Part shown: one piece after another, positions 25,952-35,181 of the stretch
How the letters are laid out: each line of letters starts with the position of its first letter
Position numbering within the stretch: position 1 is the stretch's first letter
NCBI RefSeq assembly: GCF_028682175.1
Contig: NZ_JANHKS010000027.1
Location: 1 to 64,000, forward strand
Direction of reading: 5' to 3'
Length of the DNA stretch: 64,000 nucleotides
Source of the DNA: Pseudomonas putida
GTDB taxonomy: Bacteria > Pseudomonadota > Gammaproteobacteria > Pseudomonadales > Pseudomonadaceae
Position numbers and translations under genes: made by a program
The notes under the pieces: model-generated
Database searches by the model: none
What the model was told of the DNA's origin: nothing
What the model saw: only the letters and a program-made list of their open reading frames with translations

Positions 25952-26248
25952 GCCGAACGTGCTCCTTGCGGGACTGCTGTGTCTGTATCAGGTAGACGAA
26001 AAAGACAGGGTGGTGATTAGAGGTTATCGGCGGGGAGGGGGTGGGCTTGAGATTGGGGTGCGTTCTGAGCCCTGTCCACGTAGCCGTGCTGCACAAACTC
26101 CCTCAATGTCGGCCAAACTTAATATCTACTTTAGTGAGTGTTAAGTCAGATAATGTCTATTCTGGCAAACATTAAATAGCCATAGTCCATCGTTTAAAGC
26201 GTGCTAAAGTCGATATTATCTAACCTAACGCTCAATTCAGTGAACATT
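25952..26248. promoter_or_regulatory. divergent region, hscC/hipB
   Basis: About 300 bp, A+T-rich from 26115 onward. Short symmetrical elements occur: a near-palindrome ACTTTAGTGAGTGTTAAGT, GATATTATC and TTCAGTGAA, the last about 10 bp before the hipB ATG. They may be HipB operators, since HipB-type antitoxins repress their own promoters. No gene is seen. Confidence 0.4.
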
Positions 26249-26593
26249 ATGGAAGCCTTCTTCCCCGTCGCCTGCGCCGATAGCCTCAGCAAAATCGGAC
26301 TTCTCGTCAAGGCCAGGCGCCTGGCCCTGGGCTTGCGTCAGTCCGACATCACCCAAGCCATCGGCGTCTCCGCCCATACCCTTCGCAAGATCGAAGGCGG
26401 CTCCGAACGCATAGACCTACGGTCTTTCATGCTCGTTCTCTGGCGCCTGGGCCTCAATGAACAGGTCTTCGCCTCGCTGGACGGGATCGAGCAGTCGTCG
26501 CAGATCAGCCGATATGTCCAGGACGACGACACCTACCAAAGCCTCGCGTCCCGGCGGGTAAGACTGGTCAAACCCAAGCCGGAGGACTTCTGA
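26249..26593 (+). CDS. HipB-like XRE-family antitoxin/regulator
   Basis: This 114-residue helix-turn-helix protein has the XRE fold in IGLLVKARRLALGLRQSDITQAIGVSAHTLRKIEGGSERIDLRSFMLVLWRLGL. In an intact module it would neutralise the HipA kinase and repress the operon. The next gene, overlapping the stop by one base (TGATG), is a collapsed hipA remnant, so the antitoxin has outlived its toxin. The start chosen is ATG 26249; a GTG at 26201 would add 16 residues without a better ribosome-binding site. Confidence 0.78.
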   Translation: MEAFFPVACADSLSKIGLLVKARRLALGLRQSDITQAIGVSAHTLRKIEGGSERIDLRSFMLVLWRLGLNEQVFASLDGIEQSSQISRYVQDDDTYQSLASRRVRLVKPKPEDF

Positions 26594-26897
26594 TGTCTCG
26601 TGCCTATATCTACATGGAGCATCCGCAGACTGAAGAGTTGCTGACGCTGGGGAGGCTGACGCTGAAGGGGGCGGCCATGCAATCATATCGCTGGAGGGCC
26701 AATGGCGTCTTTCACCCCTATACGAGGTGCGGCCGACCCTCGGCGAGGGCCCCGCGCAAACGCTGGCCATGGCGGTTGGAAAAGAAGGCCGGAAAGTCAG
26801 CCGTGCAAACCTGCTCAGCCATCACGCGCACTTCGCGCTGTCCCTCGACGAGGCCCGGAATGTGCAGGCGGTGAGTTCGTTGCATATGCGGGGGTAG
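26593..26897 (+). pseudogene. hipA: hipA toxin remnant (internal deletion and frameshift)
   Basis: Translation starts in frame as MSRAYIYMEHPQTEELLTLG, which looks like a HipA N-terminus, and runs for about 25 residues. From about 26672 the HipA-like reading continues one base out of frame: HAIISLEGQWRLSPLYEV, then PTLGEGPAQTLAMAVGKEG and NLLSHHAHFALSLDEAR, ending in a stop at 26895. These resemble the C-terminal HipA region (the W-LSP-YDV block). A normal HipA is about 430 residues, so some 300 are missing. The kinase active site is gone and no toxin can be made. GGAGG lies before the start. Confidence 0.72.
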
Positions 26898-27264
26898 ATA
26901 CGTGATGGGCGACGTTACGCAAAACCGATGGACTGCAAACTCTTCGTTCATTTGCCCGACATCCAGGTCGTAGAACCTGATTATCCAGTCAGGCCCGCTC
27001 TCATGAGTGCCCTGCCAAAAACCCGCAACAAGGCGTCATATCTGCATGCGCGGTATGCAGACCCTACTCCCGCCCCCTTTCTTCAAAAAAGGATTCTGTC
27101 GGCCGCGCCTTTTCAATACAAAAATTAATCTTCGGATTCGTCCTACTTGAGTACAGGCGCTTTCCGATATCACCCCTCTCTCCCTGATGCTCCAATCGGC
27201 GCCCATAGGCGACCCAGACATCGAGTAGATAAATGGCCGCCGTCCTCAGGATCCGGAGGCCAGC
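26898..27264. other. intergenic region between hipA remnant and vgrG
   Basis: About 370 bp with no supported gene. It must hold the vgrG promoter; GGAGG precedes the vgrG start by 5 nt. It may contain further decayed material from the hipBA locus, but nothing recognisable. Confidence 0.4.
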
Positions 27265-29946
27265 ATGAACATCAATCCAGCAGCACTTCTCTCGTCTCAA
27301 AAGCGTCGCCTGATCAAGCTCACCGTCCAAACCGAATCGGATTACGAGCTGGTGCTGGACAGTTTCACCGGCAGCGAATCGACCTCCGAACCGTTCAGCT
27401 TCGAACTGGCTTTGCTCAGTCGCGATCCGTTTCTTGAGCTCAAAACCCTGATTGACCAGCCCACATTGCTTGAGATCGAACTGGCCGATGGCGCGCGCCG
27501 CAACCTGCATGGTCATATCACCGCTTTCAACCACCTGAAAAGTGACGGCGGCTTGAGTTATTACTCGGCCACGTTAAGCCCGTGGCTCTGGTATTTGAGC
27601 CAGCGAACCGACTCACGGATCTTTCAGGACCGCACCGTGCGCGATGTCCTGTACGCGGTTTTTGCTCATTACGGCGCACTGGCTGATTACAGGTTCGACA
27701 TTTTGCAACCTTCGGCGCTGCGGGCGCACAGCTGCATCACGCAGTTCAACGAAACCGACCAACAGTTTGTGCGGCGACTGCTGGAAGAAGAAGGTCTGCT
27801 GTTCTATTTCGAGCATTCGCCGCAGGGTCATACGCTGGTCGTGACGGATTATTCCAGTTCGCTCAAACCGCTTGCACAACAACCCGTTATCCGTTTTCAC
27901 CAGGAGGCATTGCCCGCCAGCGTCGACGCCATCAGTGAATGGACGGCCCATCGCCAACGGCAGTCCGATGTCATCTGCATCCCGACCTTCGACTATAAGC
28001 AAGCGGTGACATGGGAGCGCAGCGATACGCGTTCGCTGAGCCCTGCGAACGAACGCCTACCTCTTGAGCGCTACGTGTTTGCCGATCAATACAGCGCGGG
28101 CGGTTGGGAGGACACCGGGCGCCGTGCCGGCTGGCGCGCCCAGGCCCTGCATGCGCTCGGCAAAACCTTTCGCGGCGCAAGCAATTGTCGGGCGATGGTC
28201 CCCGGTTACACCTTTGAGCTGACCCAGCATCCCCGACATGACGGCCAACCATGGACGGCCCATCGCCAACACCGTGCACCACGCAACAGCCTCAAGGAGT
28301 TCCTACTGCTGAGCGTGCAGCACAGCGGCCGCAACAATTACCTCAACGATGATGACGAAGCGGTCTACCGCAACACTTTCAGTTGCATTCGTCGAGACGT
28401 TCCATATCGCCCTGTTTGCAAGACGCCTCGGCCGGTAGTGGCCGGGCCGTTGACCGCCATCGTGGTCGGTCGACAAGCCCTGGGCGAGGTGCAGACCGAT
28501 GAGTGGGCGCGGGTGAAGGTGCGCTTTCACTGGCAGCGCGAACAACCCGATGAACCGAACATCGACAAGCGCCACGCGCAGGACACGGCGTGGCTGCGGG
28601 TGGCGCAACCTAGCGCCGGGGAAGGTTTTGGTCATCAGTTCACGCCGCGCATCGGTCAGGAAGTGGTGGTGAGTTTCGTGGCCGGGGACATCAACCGGCC
28701 ACTGATCACCGGTGCCGTTTACAACAGCGGCCATCGCTCGCCACGCTTCAGCAACACAGGCGACTACAAACCGCTGCCCGGCAATAACGCCTTGTCCGGC
28801 ATCAAGACCAAAGAGCATAGAGGCGCGGGCTACAACGAACTGATGTTCGATGACACTCCCGGCGAACTGCGCACCCGGCTTGCCACTGCCCATCAGGACA
28901 GCGCCCTGAATCTGGGCAAACTCACCACCCCTCGCGATCAGGGCAAAGCCCGCCCCCTGGGCAACGGCGCAGAGCTGCGCACCAATGCCGCCATTGCCTT
29001 GCGCGCCGCCCAGGGTCTGCTGCTGAGCACCTACGCCAAGCATCAGGCCCAGGACAACCAACTGGGCCGCGAAGCCCTGCTTGATTTGCTCGGGCAATGC
29101 GCCGACCTGTTCAAGTCGCTGGGGGAAACGGCCACCGCGCAGGGCGCGCAAGTGCTAGATCACGCCGGGATCGACAGGCTGCAACACAGCTTGAAGCAAT
29201 GGCCTGCCCCGGACAGTTCAGCCAGAGGCGAGCCGCTGATCGCACTGACTGCCGAGGCCGGGATTGTCAGCGCCACGCCCGCTTCCCAAGCGCATTACGC
29301 CGGGGAAAACTTCGACACCACTGCGCAAGACCACCTGCAAATGACCAGCGGCGCGGCCCTGCGTCTGCACGCAGGCAAAGGCATTTCCGCCTTCGCCCAG
29401 GACGAAGGCATCAGTGCCATCGCCAATCGCGGCAAGGTGCTGGTTCAGGCGCAGGACAATGACATCGCCCTCAACGCCCAAAAGAACCTTCACGCCTCGG
29501 CCGCCGAAGGCGAAATCGTCATGACCGCGCCCACTATCCGGCTCGTCGCCGACGACGGCAGCTACATCAAGATTGGTAGCGGGATCGAGATCGGGACGTC
29601 GGGCAAGGCCACAATATTTGCCAGTGAGCATGACTGCGTAGGGCCCAAGACTGACAGCGTGGCGATGCCGGGGTTTGGGCGCGATGCGGCCAGTCAGTGC
29701 GTGCTGTTTCATTACGCAGGCCTCAACGATGACCTCCCCGATGTGGCGACCGGACGCTCTTATCAGATGAAGCTGGAGGACGGAACGCTGCTTAAAGGCG
29801 TGACCGACATCGCTGGGGTGACACAGCTCGTAGAAAAGGAATGGATGCAGAAGGCTCAGGTTTCAGCGCTACACGCCGGTGCTGACGCTTCAACTGCGCC
29901 GGACAGCGATGAGCAAGCCGATGCTGAACAGGGAGAGGAAAAATGA
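27265..29946 (+). CDS. vgrG: type VI secretion spike protein VgrG
   Basis: This 893-residue VgrG/TssI forms the T6SS puncturing spike. The N-terminal gp27-like region (about 15-390) includes FSFELALLSRD and the SCITQFNETDQQFVRRLLEEEGLLFYFEH block. A gp5 OB-fold (about 400-510) has VKVRFHWQRE and GFGHQFTPRIGQEVVVSF. A DUF2345 beta-helix (about 620-800) has repeated short motifs. The remaining C-terminus is about 90 residues, with no enzymatic domain visible. Its stop overlaps the tle3 start (ATGA), so spike and effector are made together. No hcp or structural tss genes are present, so this is an orphan VgrG island served by a T6SS encoded elsewhere. Confidence 0.95.
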   Translation: MNINPAALLSSQKRRLIKLTVQTESDYELVLDSFTGSESTSEPFSFELALLSRDPFLELKTLIDQPTLLEIELADGARRNLHGHITAFNHLKSDGGLSYYSATLSPWLWYLSQRTDSRIFQDRTVRDVLYAVFAHYGALADYRFDILQPSALRAHSCITQFNETDQQFVRRLLEEEGLLFYFEHSPQGHTLVVTDYSSSLKPLAQQPVIRFHQEALPASVDAISEWTAHRQRQSDVICIPTFDYKQAVTWERSDTRSLSPANERLPLERYVFADQYSAGGWEDTGRRAGWRAQALHALGKTFRGASNCRAMVPGYTFELTQHPRHDGQPWTAHRQHRAPRNSLKEFLLLSVQHSGRNNYLNDDDEAVYRNTFSCIRRDVPYRPVCKTPRPVVAGPLTAIVVGRQALGEVQTDEWARVKVRFHWQREQPDEPNIDKRHAQDTAWLRVAQPSAGEGFGHQFTPRIGQEVVVSFVAGDINRPLITGAVYNSGHRSPRFSNTGDYKPLPGNNALSGIKTKEHRGAGYNELMFDDTPGELRTRLATAHQDSALNLGKLTTPRDQGKARPLGNGAELRTNAAIALRAAQGLLLSTYAKHQAQDNQLGREALLDLLGQCADLFKSLGETATAQGAQVLDHAGIDRLQHSLKQWPAPDSSARGEPLIALTAEAGIVSATPASQAHYAGENFDTTAQDHLQMTSGAALRLHAGKGISAFAQDEGISAIANRGKVLVQAQDNDIALNAQKNLHASAAEGEIVMTAPTIRLVADDGSYIKIGSGIEIGTSGKATIFASEHDCVGPKTDSVAMPGFGRDAASQCVLFHYAGLNDDLPDVATGRSYQMKLEDGTLLKGVTDIAGVTQLVEKEWMQKAQVSALHAGADASTAPDSDEQADAEQGEEK

Positions 29947-31967
29947 GCGACACAGAACCAAGCGTCATCGCCCAGAAAAACACGCGATTGATCCCCAATC
30001 GCCCCGGCAATGTCCGGGTCGAAATTCCGCGCGACCTTCCCGGCGTAGTGATTTTCCTGCACGGCGTCAACGACCCCGGCGCCTCTTATGAGACTGTGGA
30101 AACCGGCTTGTGCCAAGGGGTTAATGAGCGGCTGGATCGGCCGGATTTGAAAGCGGGGCGGTATGGGGCAGCATACCGAAAGGCTAAAGAAATGCCTCGC
30201 GAAACATGGACGGACAAAGAAGAGAAGCTACTTGATGATCCAGACAATCATCTTTATCGGCGCGATTCAGACGATCCAAAAACCCGCAGCCTAATGATTC
30301 CGTTCTATTGGGGCTACCGAGCCGCACCCGAACACATCAAACGCGATGACGCCGGTGATCCCTTCAAGATGCGCAACCAGTATCAGGATGTTCATGGCAA
30401 TCGCCTCGACCGGCACTTTGCCAAGGGTGGCGGTTTTTTTGCCAATGCCACCAACAACTTGCATGAAATGTATGGCGAGGGCTTCAAAGGCACTTTCAAA
30501 ACCAAGGCGCTGGAAATTGCCCATCCCAATAATTACCTGCTCTTTGCCGTTGCGCCGTTGCGGCATTATTTTGTCCTGGCCGCTCACCGCTTGGCGATGC
30601 TGGTCAGTGAAATCCGGCGCGTCTCGCCTAACGAGACCATCACCATCAAGGGCCATAGCCAAGGCACGCTGATCTCGTTACTGGCGCAGGCCTTGTTAGT
30701 GGAGAAGGGCGAGCGATGTGCCGATACCGTCATCATGGTGGACTCGCCCTACAGCGTGTTGCCCAACGTCACGCCCAGTGACCACGACACGTTGTCCACG
30801 CTGATTCGTATCGTCACGCAAGTGACGCAATTGCCCCACGCTCACCCGCCGTTATCGGACCTTCGCAACCTTACGACGTACGGTGGCCGAAGCGGGCCGC
30901 GATGGTCCTCAGTGCAAGGCACACGCACGGACAAAGTCGGCAACCTGACCGTGTTCCCCGAGCGCGATAATCGCGGCAAGGTCTATTTGTATTTTTGCCC
31001 GGACGACACCACCGTTGCGCTTTCCGAGGTGCAAGGCATTGGTACTTACGGCATGCCGGATGTGTTGTCGGATGGCCGCCCGGCGATGATGTATTTGCAG
31101 AACCTTGGGTTTTATCAGCGCATGTGGACCAAGCGCTATCGGGACGGCGAGCCAGTTTGCGTGGGCATGACGCCTCAGCCTCAATTTCTTCGTGCCGGTG
31201 GCGAACATCGGTATCCCGGTGGGGATCCTGTTGTAGGAGCGATAGCCAGAACGGGCATACCCGAAGGTCAGCAGCGCCTGATTAATGGTGAGGCTTTGAA
31301 CCCGCAGCACGCGCCGGACATGTTCGGAGGAGAAGCCATTCCCGGCAGTCATGCCGCTGCCGGTAAAGACAAACCCGACGATGTGGGCAAGAGCATCGCG
31401 CTCGGCAAAGACGCGGCCAAATTCTTGTGGATCAGAATGCCTTCTGAATACGACGCCCCAAACACGACCCAGCAGGAGGCGTTGGCGCGCTTCAATGGAC
31501 TCTCCGAAAACCTTGAAGACCATACCCGAGAAGTTAGAAAAGCGAGTTCTGCAACGGGCACTCACTCTCACCATGAGCGAGAAGAAACCCCTCGGGAAGC
31601 GCGGGCGCGCATGGAGCAAGACCAAAGCACCTGGGACGAAAATTCGTACCACTCGGCGATCCTGCGCAGCGCGGAAAACCATCGCTGGGTCACGGCGATG
31701 GACATTGCCATCGGGCAGGCGCACTGCCTGGACGACCCGGTCATGCGTGAGGTGCTGGTGGCGATTGCGGATTGGAAGATAGATGAAAAGCAACTTTTAA
31801 CCCTTACCGAATCAACAGGGTGGTCACGGCTGAGTGCTGAAGCGCAGGCGTTAGTGAGAGCAAGTTATCTGTATTACAAAAAGGGCAAGTTTCCACCTTC
31901 TGATCTTGTATCGCTCACGCCACCGTCCCTCGTTACAAGCCATGTGAAAAAAGGAGCTGCACGATGA
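29943..31967 (+). CDS. tle3: T6SS phospholipase effector, Tle3 family
   Basis: This 674-residue alpha/beta-hydrolase is of the Tle3 lipase family (DUF3274-type C-terminus). The hydrolase opens with VVIFLHGVNDPG (His40) and the nucleophile elbow is GHSQGT with Ser near 239. The region after about 420 is the family-specific extension. Tle3 of P. aeruginosa is delivered by VgrG2b into the periplasm of rival cells and needs the adaptor Tla3 for loading. There is no signal peptide, as expected. The gene is coupled on both sides by ATGA overlaps, with vgrG upstream and tla3 downstream. In P. aeruginosa the immunity gene tli3 lies between vgrG2b and tle3; here there is no room for it. Confidence 0.85.
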   Translation: MSDTEPSVIAQKNTRLIPNRPGNVRVEIPRDLPGVVIFLHGVNDPGASYETVETGLCQGVNERLDRPDLKAGRYGAAYRKAKEMPRETWTDKEEKLLDDPDNHLYRRDSDDPKTRSLMIPFYWGYRAAPEHIKRDDAGDPFKMRNQYQDVHGNRLDRHFAKGGGFFANATNNLHEMYGEGFKGTFKTKALEIAHPNNYLLFAVAPLRHYFVLAAHRLAMLVSEIRRVSPNETITIKGHSQGTLISLLAQALLVEKGERCADTVIMVDSPYSVLPNVTPSDHDTLSTLIRIVTQVTQLPHAHPPLSDLRNLTTYGGRSGPRWSSVQGTRTDKVGNLTVFPERDNRGKVYLYFCPDDTTVALSEVQGIGTYGMPDVLSDGRPAMMYLQNLGFYQRMWTKRYRDGEPVCVGMTPQPQFLRAGGEHRYPGGDPVVGAIARTGIPEGQQRLINGEALNPQHAPDMFGGEAIPGSHAAAGKDKPDDVGKSIALGKDAAKFLWIRMPSEYDAPNTTQQEALARFNGLSENLEDHTREVRKASSATGTHSHHEREETPREARARMEQDQSTWDENSYHSAILRSAENHRWVTAMDIAIGQAHCLDDPVMREVLVAIADWKIDEKQLLTLTESTGWSRLSAEAQALVRASYLYYKKGKFPPSDLVSLTPPSLVTSHVKKGAAR

Positions 31968-33655
31968 GCGATCACCCACCTAAAAAATCACTTCGACCGA
32001 AGTTAAAGGCTTATATCTGGAGCGCTGTCGCTTTGCTCGCGCTCTGGCTCGGCTTCGTTCTGTTTAGCTATCTGCGGGCATTGGAAAAAAATTTTCAAAT
32101 TGTTGATCTGCACCAAGGCATGCGCTGCGGTATCGCCGCGATCCTTGGCGCCGTGCTGCTGGTGTTTAGCACTCACTGGATAAGCAAGGCCGTCGCCCAT
32201 GAACTAACGGGAGCTGGAAGTCATAAAGCCAAAGTAGAAGCTCAACAAGCTGAAAAACAGGAGGTCCAGCAACGGACGTTTTCGTTGGAAATACGCGGTG
32301 TGGGACTGGCGGTAAACGATTGGCACCAGTCGTCTGTGTGGCGAGAAATCGTCAAAACCAACAACAACTTCACGTCCATCTATCCATCGGATGCCAAAGC
32401 TTATGGTCCTTACTTAAGTGATCGTGAAATCACCAGAGAAATCAATGTCAGCGTGGCATTCCAACACTCCGCTGGCGAAGCAGTGGCGTACTGGCCCATT
32501 CCTGTATTTGCACTTGGCCCGCCAAACCCCTATGAAAAGCCCTATCGAGCCGCAGGCCTGATTAACACCGGTCGTAACGAGGCGACCTTGGGCGTTACCC
32601 AGTTCCTTTGGCAAGACGATGAAAGCACTAGCCACGCCCAAGGCATGATCGAGCGACTCTTTCAGTTCTTCGACGATAACCCCGACGTCCCGCAAGCACT
32701 CATTGCAAGTCGGGACGGCGATCTGACGCGAGATGTTTATCGCAAACCTGGTACCCCCAGCCTGCCAAAACAGCAGCAAGTTGTGCCGACTATCTACGAA
32801 AGCATGACTGGTCTGCTGGTCAGCCGTTCGGATCGTGTCGACGGATATCTCCGTCAATACGCGACCTATGATCCGGAGGATAACCAGAACAAAAACACTG
32901 ATCTGGGCAAGTTATGGTTCTTCTATTGGGATCGTGATTCGAAATTCGATTCGGTGTACGAGGAAGCAGAGCGGGCCAATGGGGTTGAGGCCCCCCTATC
33001 CCCCGGCACCATGTCTACTGCCTACTGGCAGTCTCAACTCCCCGAGCTTTGGAAAACCATCAGCAACCGTGGCGCTAGTCATTTTGAGCCGACGCCGTGG
33101 CTGCCCATTCGCTGGGCGAGTCATCAGATCAAGGAATTCGACGCCGCGCCGGTCCTGGGTTATCTGCATCGGCCCATCAAGGCCACGATGCAGGACGAAA
33201 ATGGCAATCGCCTCAAACTCACCCTGCAAACCAAAGCCTTGCAAGCCGCTTGGTTGCAGGCCCTGGATACGTTGCCTGATGGAGAAAAACCTGTGCGCGT
33301 TTTCTACGACAGCACCGGCAATATTGACGTCGTCATCGCCCTGACCAATGCACTCCACGATTTCAACAAGGACGGGCACGGCATCGAACTGGGCAATGTG
33401 AACGAGGGTTATGACATCGGCCGTCGCCTGGGCAATACCGGGGTCAGCGGCGCGCTGGTGGAAATCAACTTGGCGACCATCGCCAGCTACAAGGAAGGCG
33501 GCACCAGCGCGGTGGTTTATGCCGGGACCGATGGCAGCCTGACCGTGCAAATGGTTCGCCCACCGAACGAAGCCCGCAAAGAGAAAAACTGTGAGAACCG
33601 TGGCGCCGACCCTTTCAAATACGGCTCCCCTGGCTCAGGAGCGCCTAAACCGTGA
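31964..33655 (+). CDS. tla3: Tle3 adaptor Tla3-like protein (DUF2875)
   Basis: This 563-residue protein has two N-terminal membrane helices (about 12-34 and 51-70). A large domain resembling DUF2875/Tla3 follows, with IRGVGLAVNDWHQSSVW and FEPTPWLPIRWASHQIKEFD. In P. aeruginosa, Tla3 binds Tle3 and hands it to VgrG2b. Position directly after tle3 and 4-bp overlaps on both sides support the same job here. The membrane segments leave open whether it acts at the inner membrane or also shields the producer. An immunity role cannot be excluded from sequence alone. Confidence 0.78.
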   Translation: MSDHPPKKSLRPKLKAYIWSAVALLALWLGFVLFSYLRALEKNFQIVDLHQGMRCGIAAILGAVLLVFSTHWISKAVAHELTGAGSHKAKVEAQQAEKQEVQQRTFSLEIRGVGLAVNDWHQSSVWREIVKTNNNFTSIYPSDAKAYGPYLSDREITREINVSVAFQHSAGEAVAYWPIPVFALGPPNPYEKPYRAAGLINTGRNEATLGVTQFLWQDDESTSHAQGMIERLFQFFDDNPDVPQALIASRDGDLTRDVYRKPGTPSLPKQQQVVPTIYESMTGLLVSRSDRVDGYLRQYATYDPEDNQNKNTDLGKLWFFYWDRDSKFDSVYEEAERANGVEAPLSPGTMSTAYWQSQLPELWKTISNRGASHFEPTPWLPIRWASHQIKEFDAAPVLGYLHRPIKATMQDENGNRLKLTLQTKALQAAWLQALDTLPDGEKPVRVFYDSTGNIDVVIALTNALHDFNKDGHGIELGNVNEGYDIGRRLGNTGVSGALVEINLATIASYKEGGTSAVVYAGTDGSLTVQMVRPPNEARKEKNCENRGADPFKYGSPGSGAPKP

Positions 33656-33921
33656 GCCATCCCGTGTGTTTCGGCGACCCTACCAGCAGCGGTGGAACGG
33701 TCGTCGAGTGCCAACTGGACGGCATCCATTTCATCAACGGTAAGACGCCTGCGGTACTTGGGGATAAGGCCAGCTGCCCGCTGCATTTAGGTATCTACGC
33801 GTTCGTCGAAGGTCACCCGAAGCGGCGAAGGAACGGCATTCCGGTGGTACTGGATGGGCATCGGCTGGAATGTGGTTGCCATGGGCTCGCGAGTTTTGCT
33901 GCGAGTGTGGATGTTCGGTGA
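33652..33921 (+). CDS. PAAR-domain spike-tip protein
   Basis: This 89-residue PAAR protein sharpens the VgrG trimer. The PAAR pattern is visible as CFGDPTSSGGTVVECQLDG, then VLGDKASCPLH and a C-terminal LECGCHGLASF with Cys/His residues that can bind zinc. It begins at a GTG overlapping the tla3 stop (GTGA), making it the fourth coupled gene of the cassette. There is no extra effector domain; its length is that of a bare tip protein. Confidence 0.88.
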   Translation: MSHPVCFGDPTSSGGTVVECQLDGIHFINGKTPAVLGDKASCPLHLGIYAFVEGHPKRRRNGIPVVLDGHRLECGCHGLASFAASVDVR

Positions 33922-34205
33922 TGGTGCAGGTGGTCAATGCGGCTTTGGCTTCAGGTTGGTCGGCGATGGTGCCATATGCGTTTTTTGACCTCCCCCATTC
34001 ACACTCACCAAAACGCTGTGCATCCAGAAGGCTGGAGGGCGCGTCACATAAGGGATGCGAAGCAAATTGTGAGTGCATTGTCGGGGTTTGTATTAGCCAG
34101 CCGATCAGTCTCAGCGTGACAACCTTCATCATGAAAACTGGCAGCCATCGAAGAGTTCTCTAACCTACCAGCATGAATACTCGCTTATTGCCGGACACCA
34201 CCCTC
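33922..34205. other. intergenic region after the T6SS cassette
   Basis: About 280 bp. Short open frames exist on both strands but none has a ribosome-binding site or recognisable homology. It probably contains the promoter of the next gene. Confidence 0.35.
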
Positions 34206-34928
34206 ATGACTGTCATCTCCCGCCTTTATTACCTGCTGATGCTCGCCCTTTGCTTCTGGCCTTTTGCCCTCGCGCATGCAAGCGAATGCAATCAATACGA
34301 GCCCGCAGATGCAACCTTGAGCGGCACCCTGACGCGCCAGGTCTTCCCCGGCCCGCCAGGTTTCGAAGACGTGGTCACTGGTGACGAACCGCAAGTTGGT
34401 TTCTACCTGTCGCTCTCCGAGCCCCTGTGCATGACCGGCAACCAGAACGAGGCCGACATCAGCGTCGAAGACAACGAAACACTGGTGCAACTGGTACTCC
34501 AGGCCACCGACTACGACAACCTGCGCCCCTATCTGGACCAGCCGGTGGTGCTCAACGGCACGCTATTCGGTGCCGTGACGGGCTTCCACCACACCCAGGT
34601 GTTGATGCAGCAGGTGCAACTGGTCAGCGGCATGAAGGCTGCGCCTGTGGACTGCGAACTGCTGAACCAGAAAGTCGGCATGCACGAAGAAACCTACACG
34701 CCGTCGTTGCAGGGCAAAGTCATTGGGGGCAGGGCGTGGATCTATCAGGCGCCCAACCCGACGTGCAGCGACAAACGCCAGTTCATCGCCCAAGGCACCC
34801 CGGTCAGCGTGACGTCTATAGCGAATGGCGGGTGGGTGCGTGCGGAGGTTGCGGGCAATGGCGGCAAGCCGCTGGTGGTGTGGCTGGATCAGGCGCAGGT
34901 TTTGTTGGGGTTGGGGGATGCGGAGTAG
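34206..34928 (+). CDS. secreted DUF4431-like protein, candidate immunity factor
   Basis: This protein of about 240 residues has a clear signal peptide (MTVISRLYYLLMLALCFWPF, cleavage near AHA-S). The N-terminal part (about 30-150) resembles DUF4431: SGTLTRQVFPGPPGFED and then FYLSLSEPLCM. The C-terminal part (about 165-240) looks SH3-like (IYQAPNPTCSDKRQFIAQG, VWLDQAQVLL). The mature protein should be periplasmic, which is where a Tle3 lipase acts, and the gene directly follows the vgrG-tle3-tla3-PAAR cassette. An immunity role is inference; it could equally be an unrelated envelope protein. ATG 34173 would add 11 residues before the signal peptide. Confidence 0.65.
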   Translation: MTVISRLYYLLMLALCFWPFALAHASECNQYEPADATLSGTLTRQVFPGPPGFEDVVTGDEPQVGFYLSLSEPLCMTGNQNEADISVEDNETLVQLVLQATDYDNLRPYLDQPVVLNGTLFGAVTGFHHTQVLMQQVQLVSGMKAAPVDCELLNQKVGMHEETYTPSLQGKVIGGRAWIYQAPNPTCSDKRQFIAQGTPVSVTSIANGGWVRAEVAGNGGKPLVVWLDQAQVLLGLGDAE

Positions 34929-35028
34929 GAGACGCTGCGTGGCGAATCACCGGGAGGGATGAAAACCGTAATTTGCCTCTACGGATAGACTCAGTATGTA
35001 ACCGCGTACACACCAAACCCCCACCCAC

Positions 35029-35057
35029 AAAAAAGCCCGCACATCGGCGGGCTTTTT
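35029..35057 (-). terminator. terminator downstream of tRNA-Arg
   Basis: AAAAGCCCGC pairs with GCGGGCTTTT around a 6-nt loop, with A and T runs on both sides. It can act in both directions and lies just past the tRNA 3' end. Confidence 0.85.
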
Positions 35058-35104
35058 ATACACAGCGGATTCACAGAACATCTCGCACGCACTGGAATCA
35101 AAAA

Positions 35105-35181
35105 TGGCGCACCTGGCGGGATTCGAACCCACGACCCCTGCCTTCGGAGGGCAGTACTCTATCCAGCTGAGCTACAGGTGC
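35105..35181 (-). tRNA. tRNA-Arg (anticodon CCG)
   Basis: The reverse complement folds as a cloverleaf. The acceptor strands GCACCTG/CAGGTGC are followed by GCCA. The anticodon stem CTGCC/GGCAG encloses loop CTCCGAA (anticodon CCG, reads CGG), and the T-loop is TTCGAAT. It is 77 nt including CCA. It marks the downstream edge of the T6SS cassette. Confidence 0.95.

Noticed and set aside
26593..26874. 93-codon ORF as a genuine small protein following hipB
   Set aside because: After about 25 codons the frame becomes Arg-rich with no similarity, while the +1 frame continues as HipA-like; it is better read as a frameshifted remnant.
31233..31260. GTTGTAGGAGCGATAGCC inside tle3 as a REP arm
   Set aside because: Only the first 11 bases match; the rest departs from the arm, and it lies within coding sequence.
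34929..35104. Attachment-site duplication of the tRNA-Arg 3' end
   Set aside because: No second copy of the tRNA 3' sequence was seen between hscC and the tRNA; without it an att site cannot be claimed.
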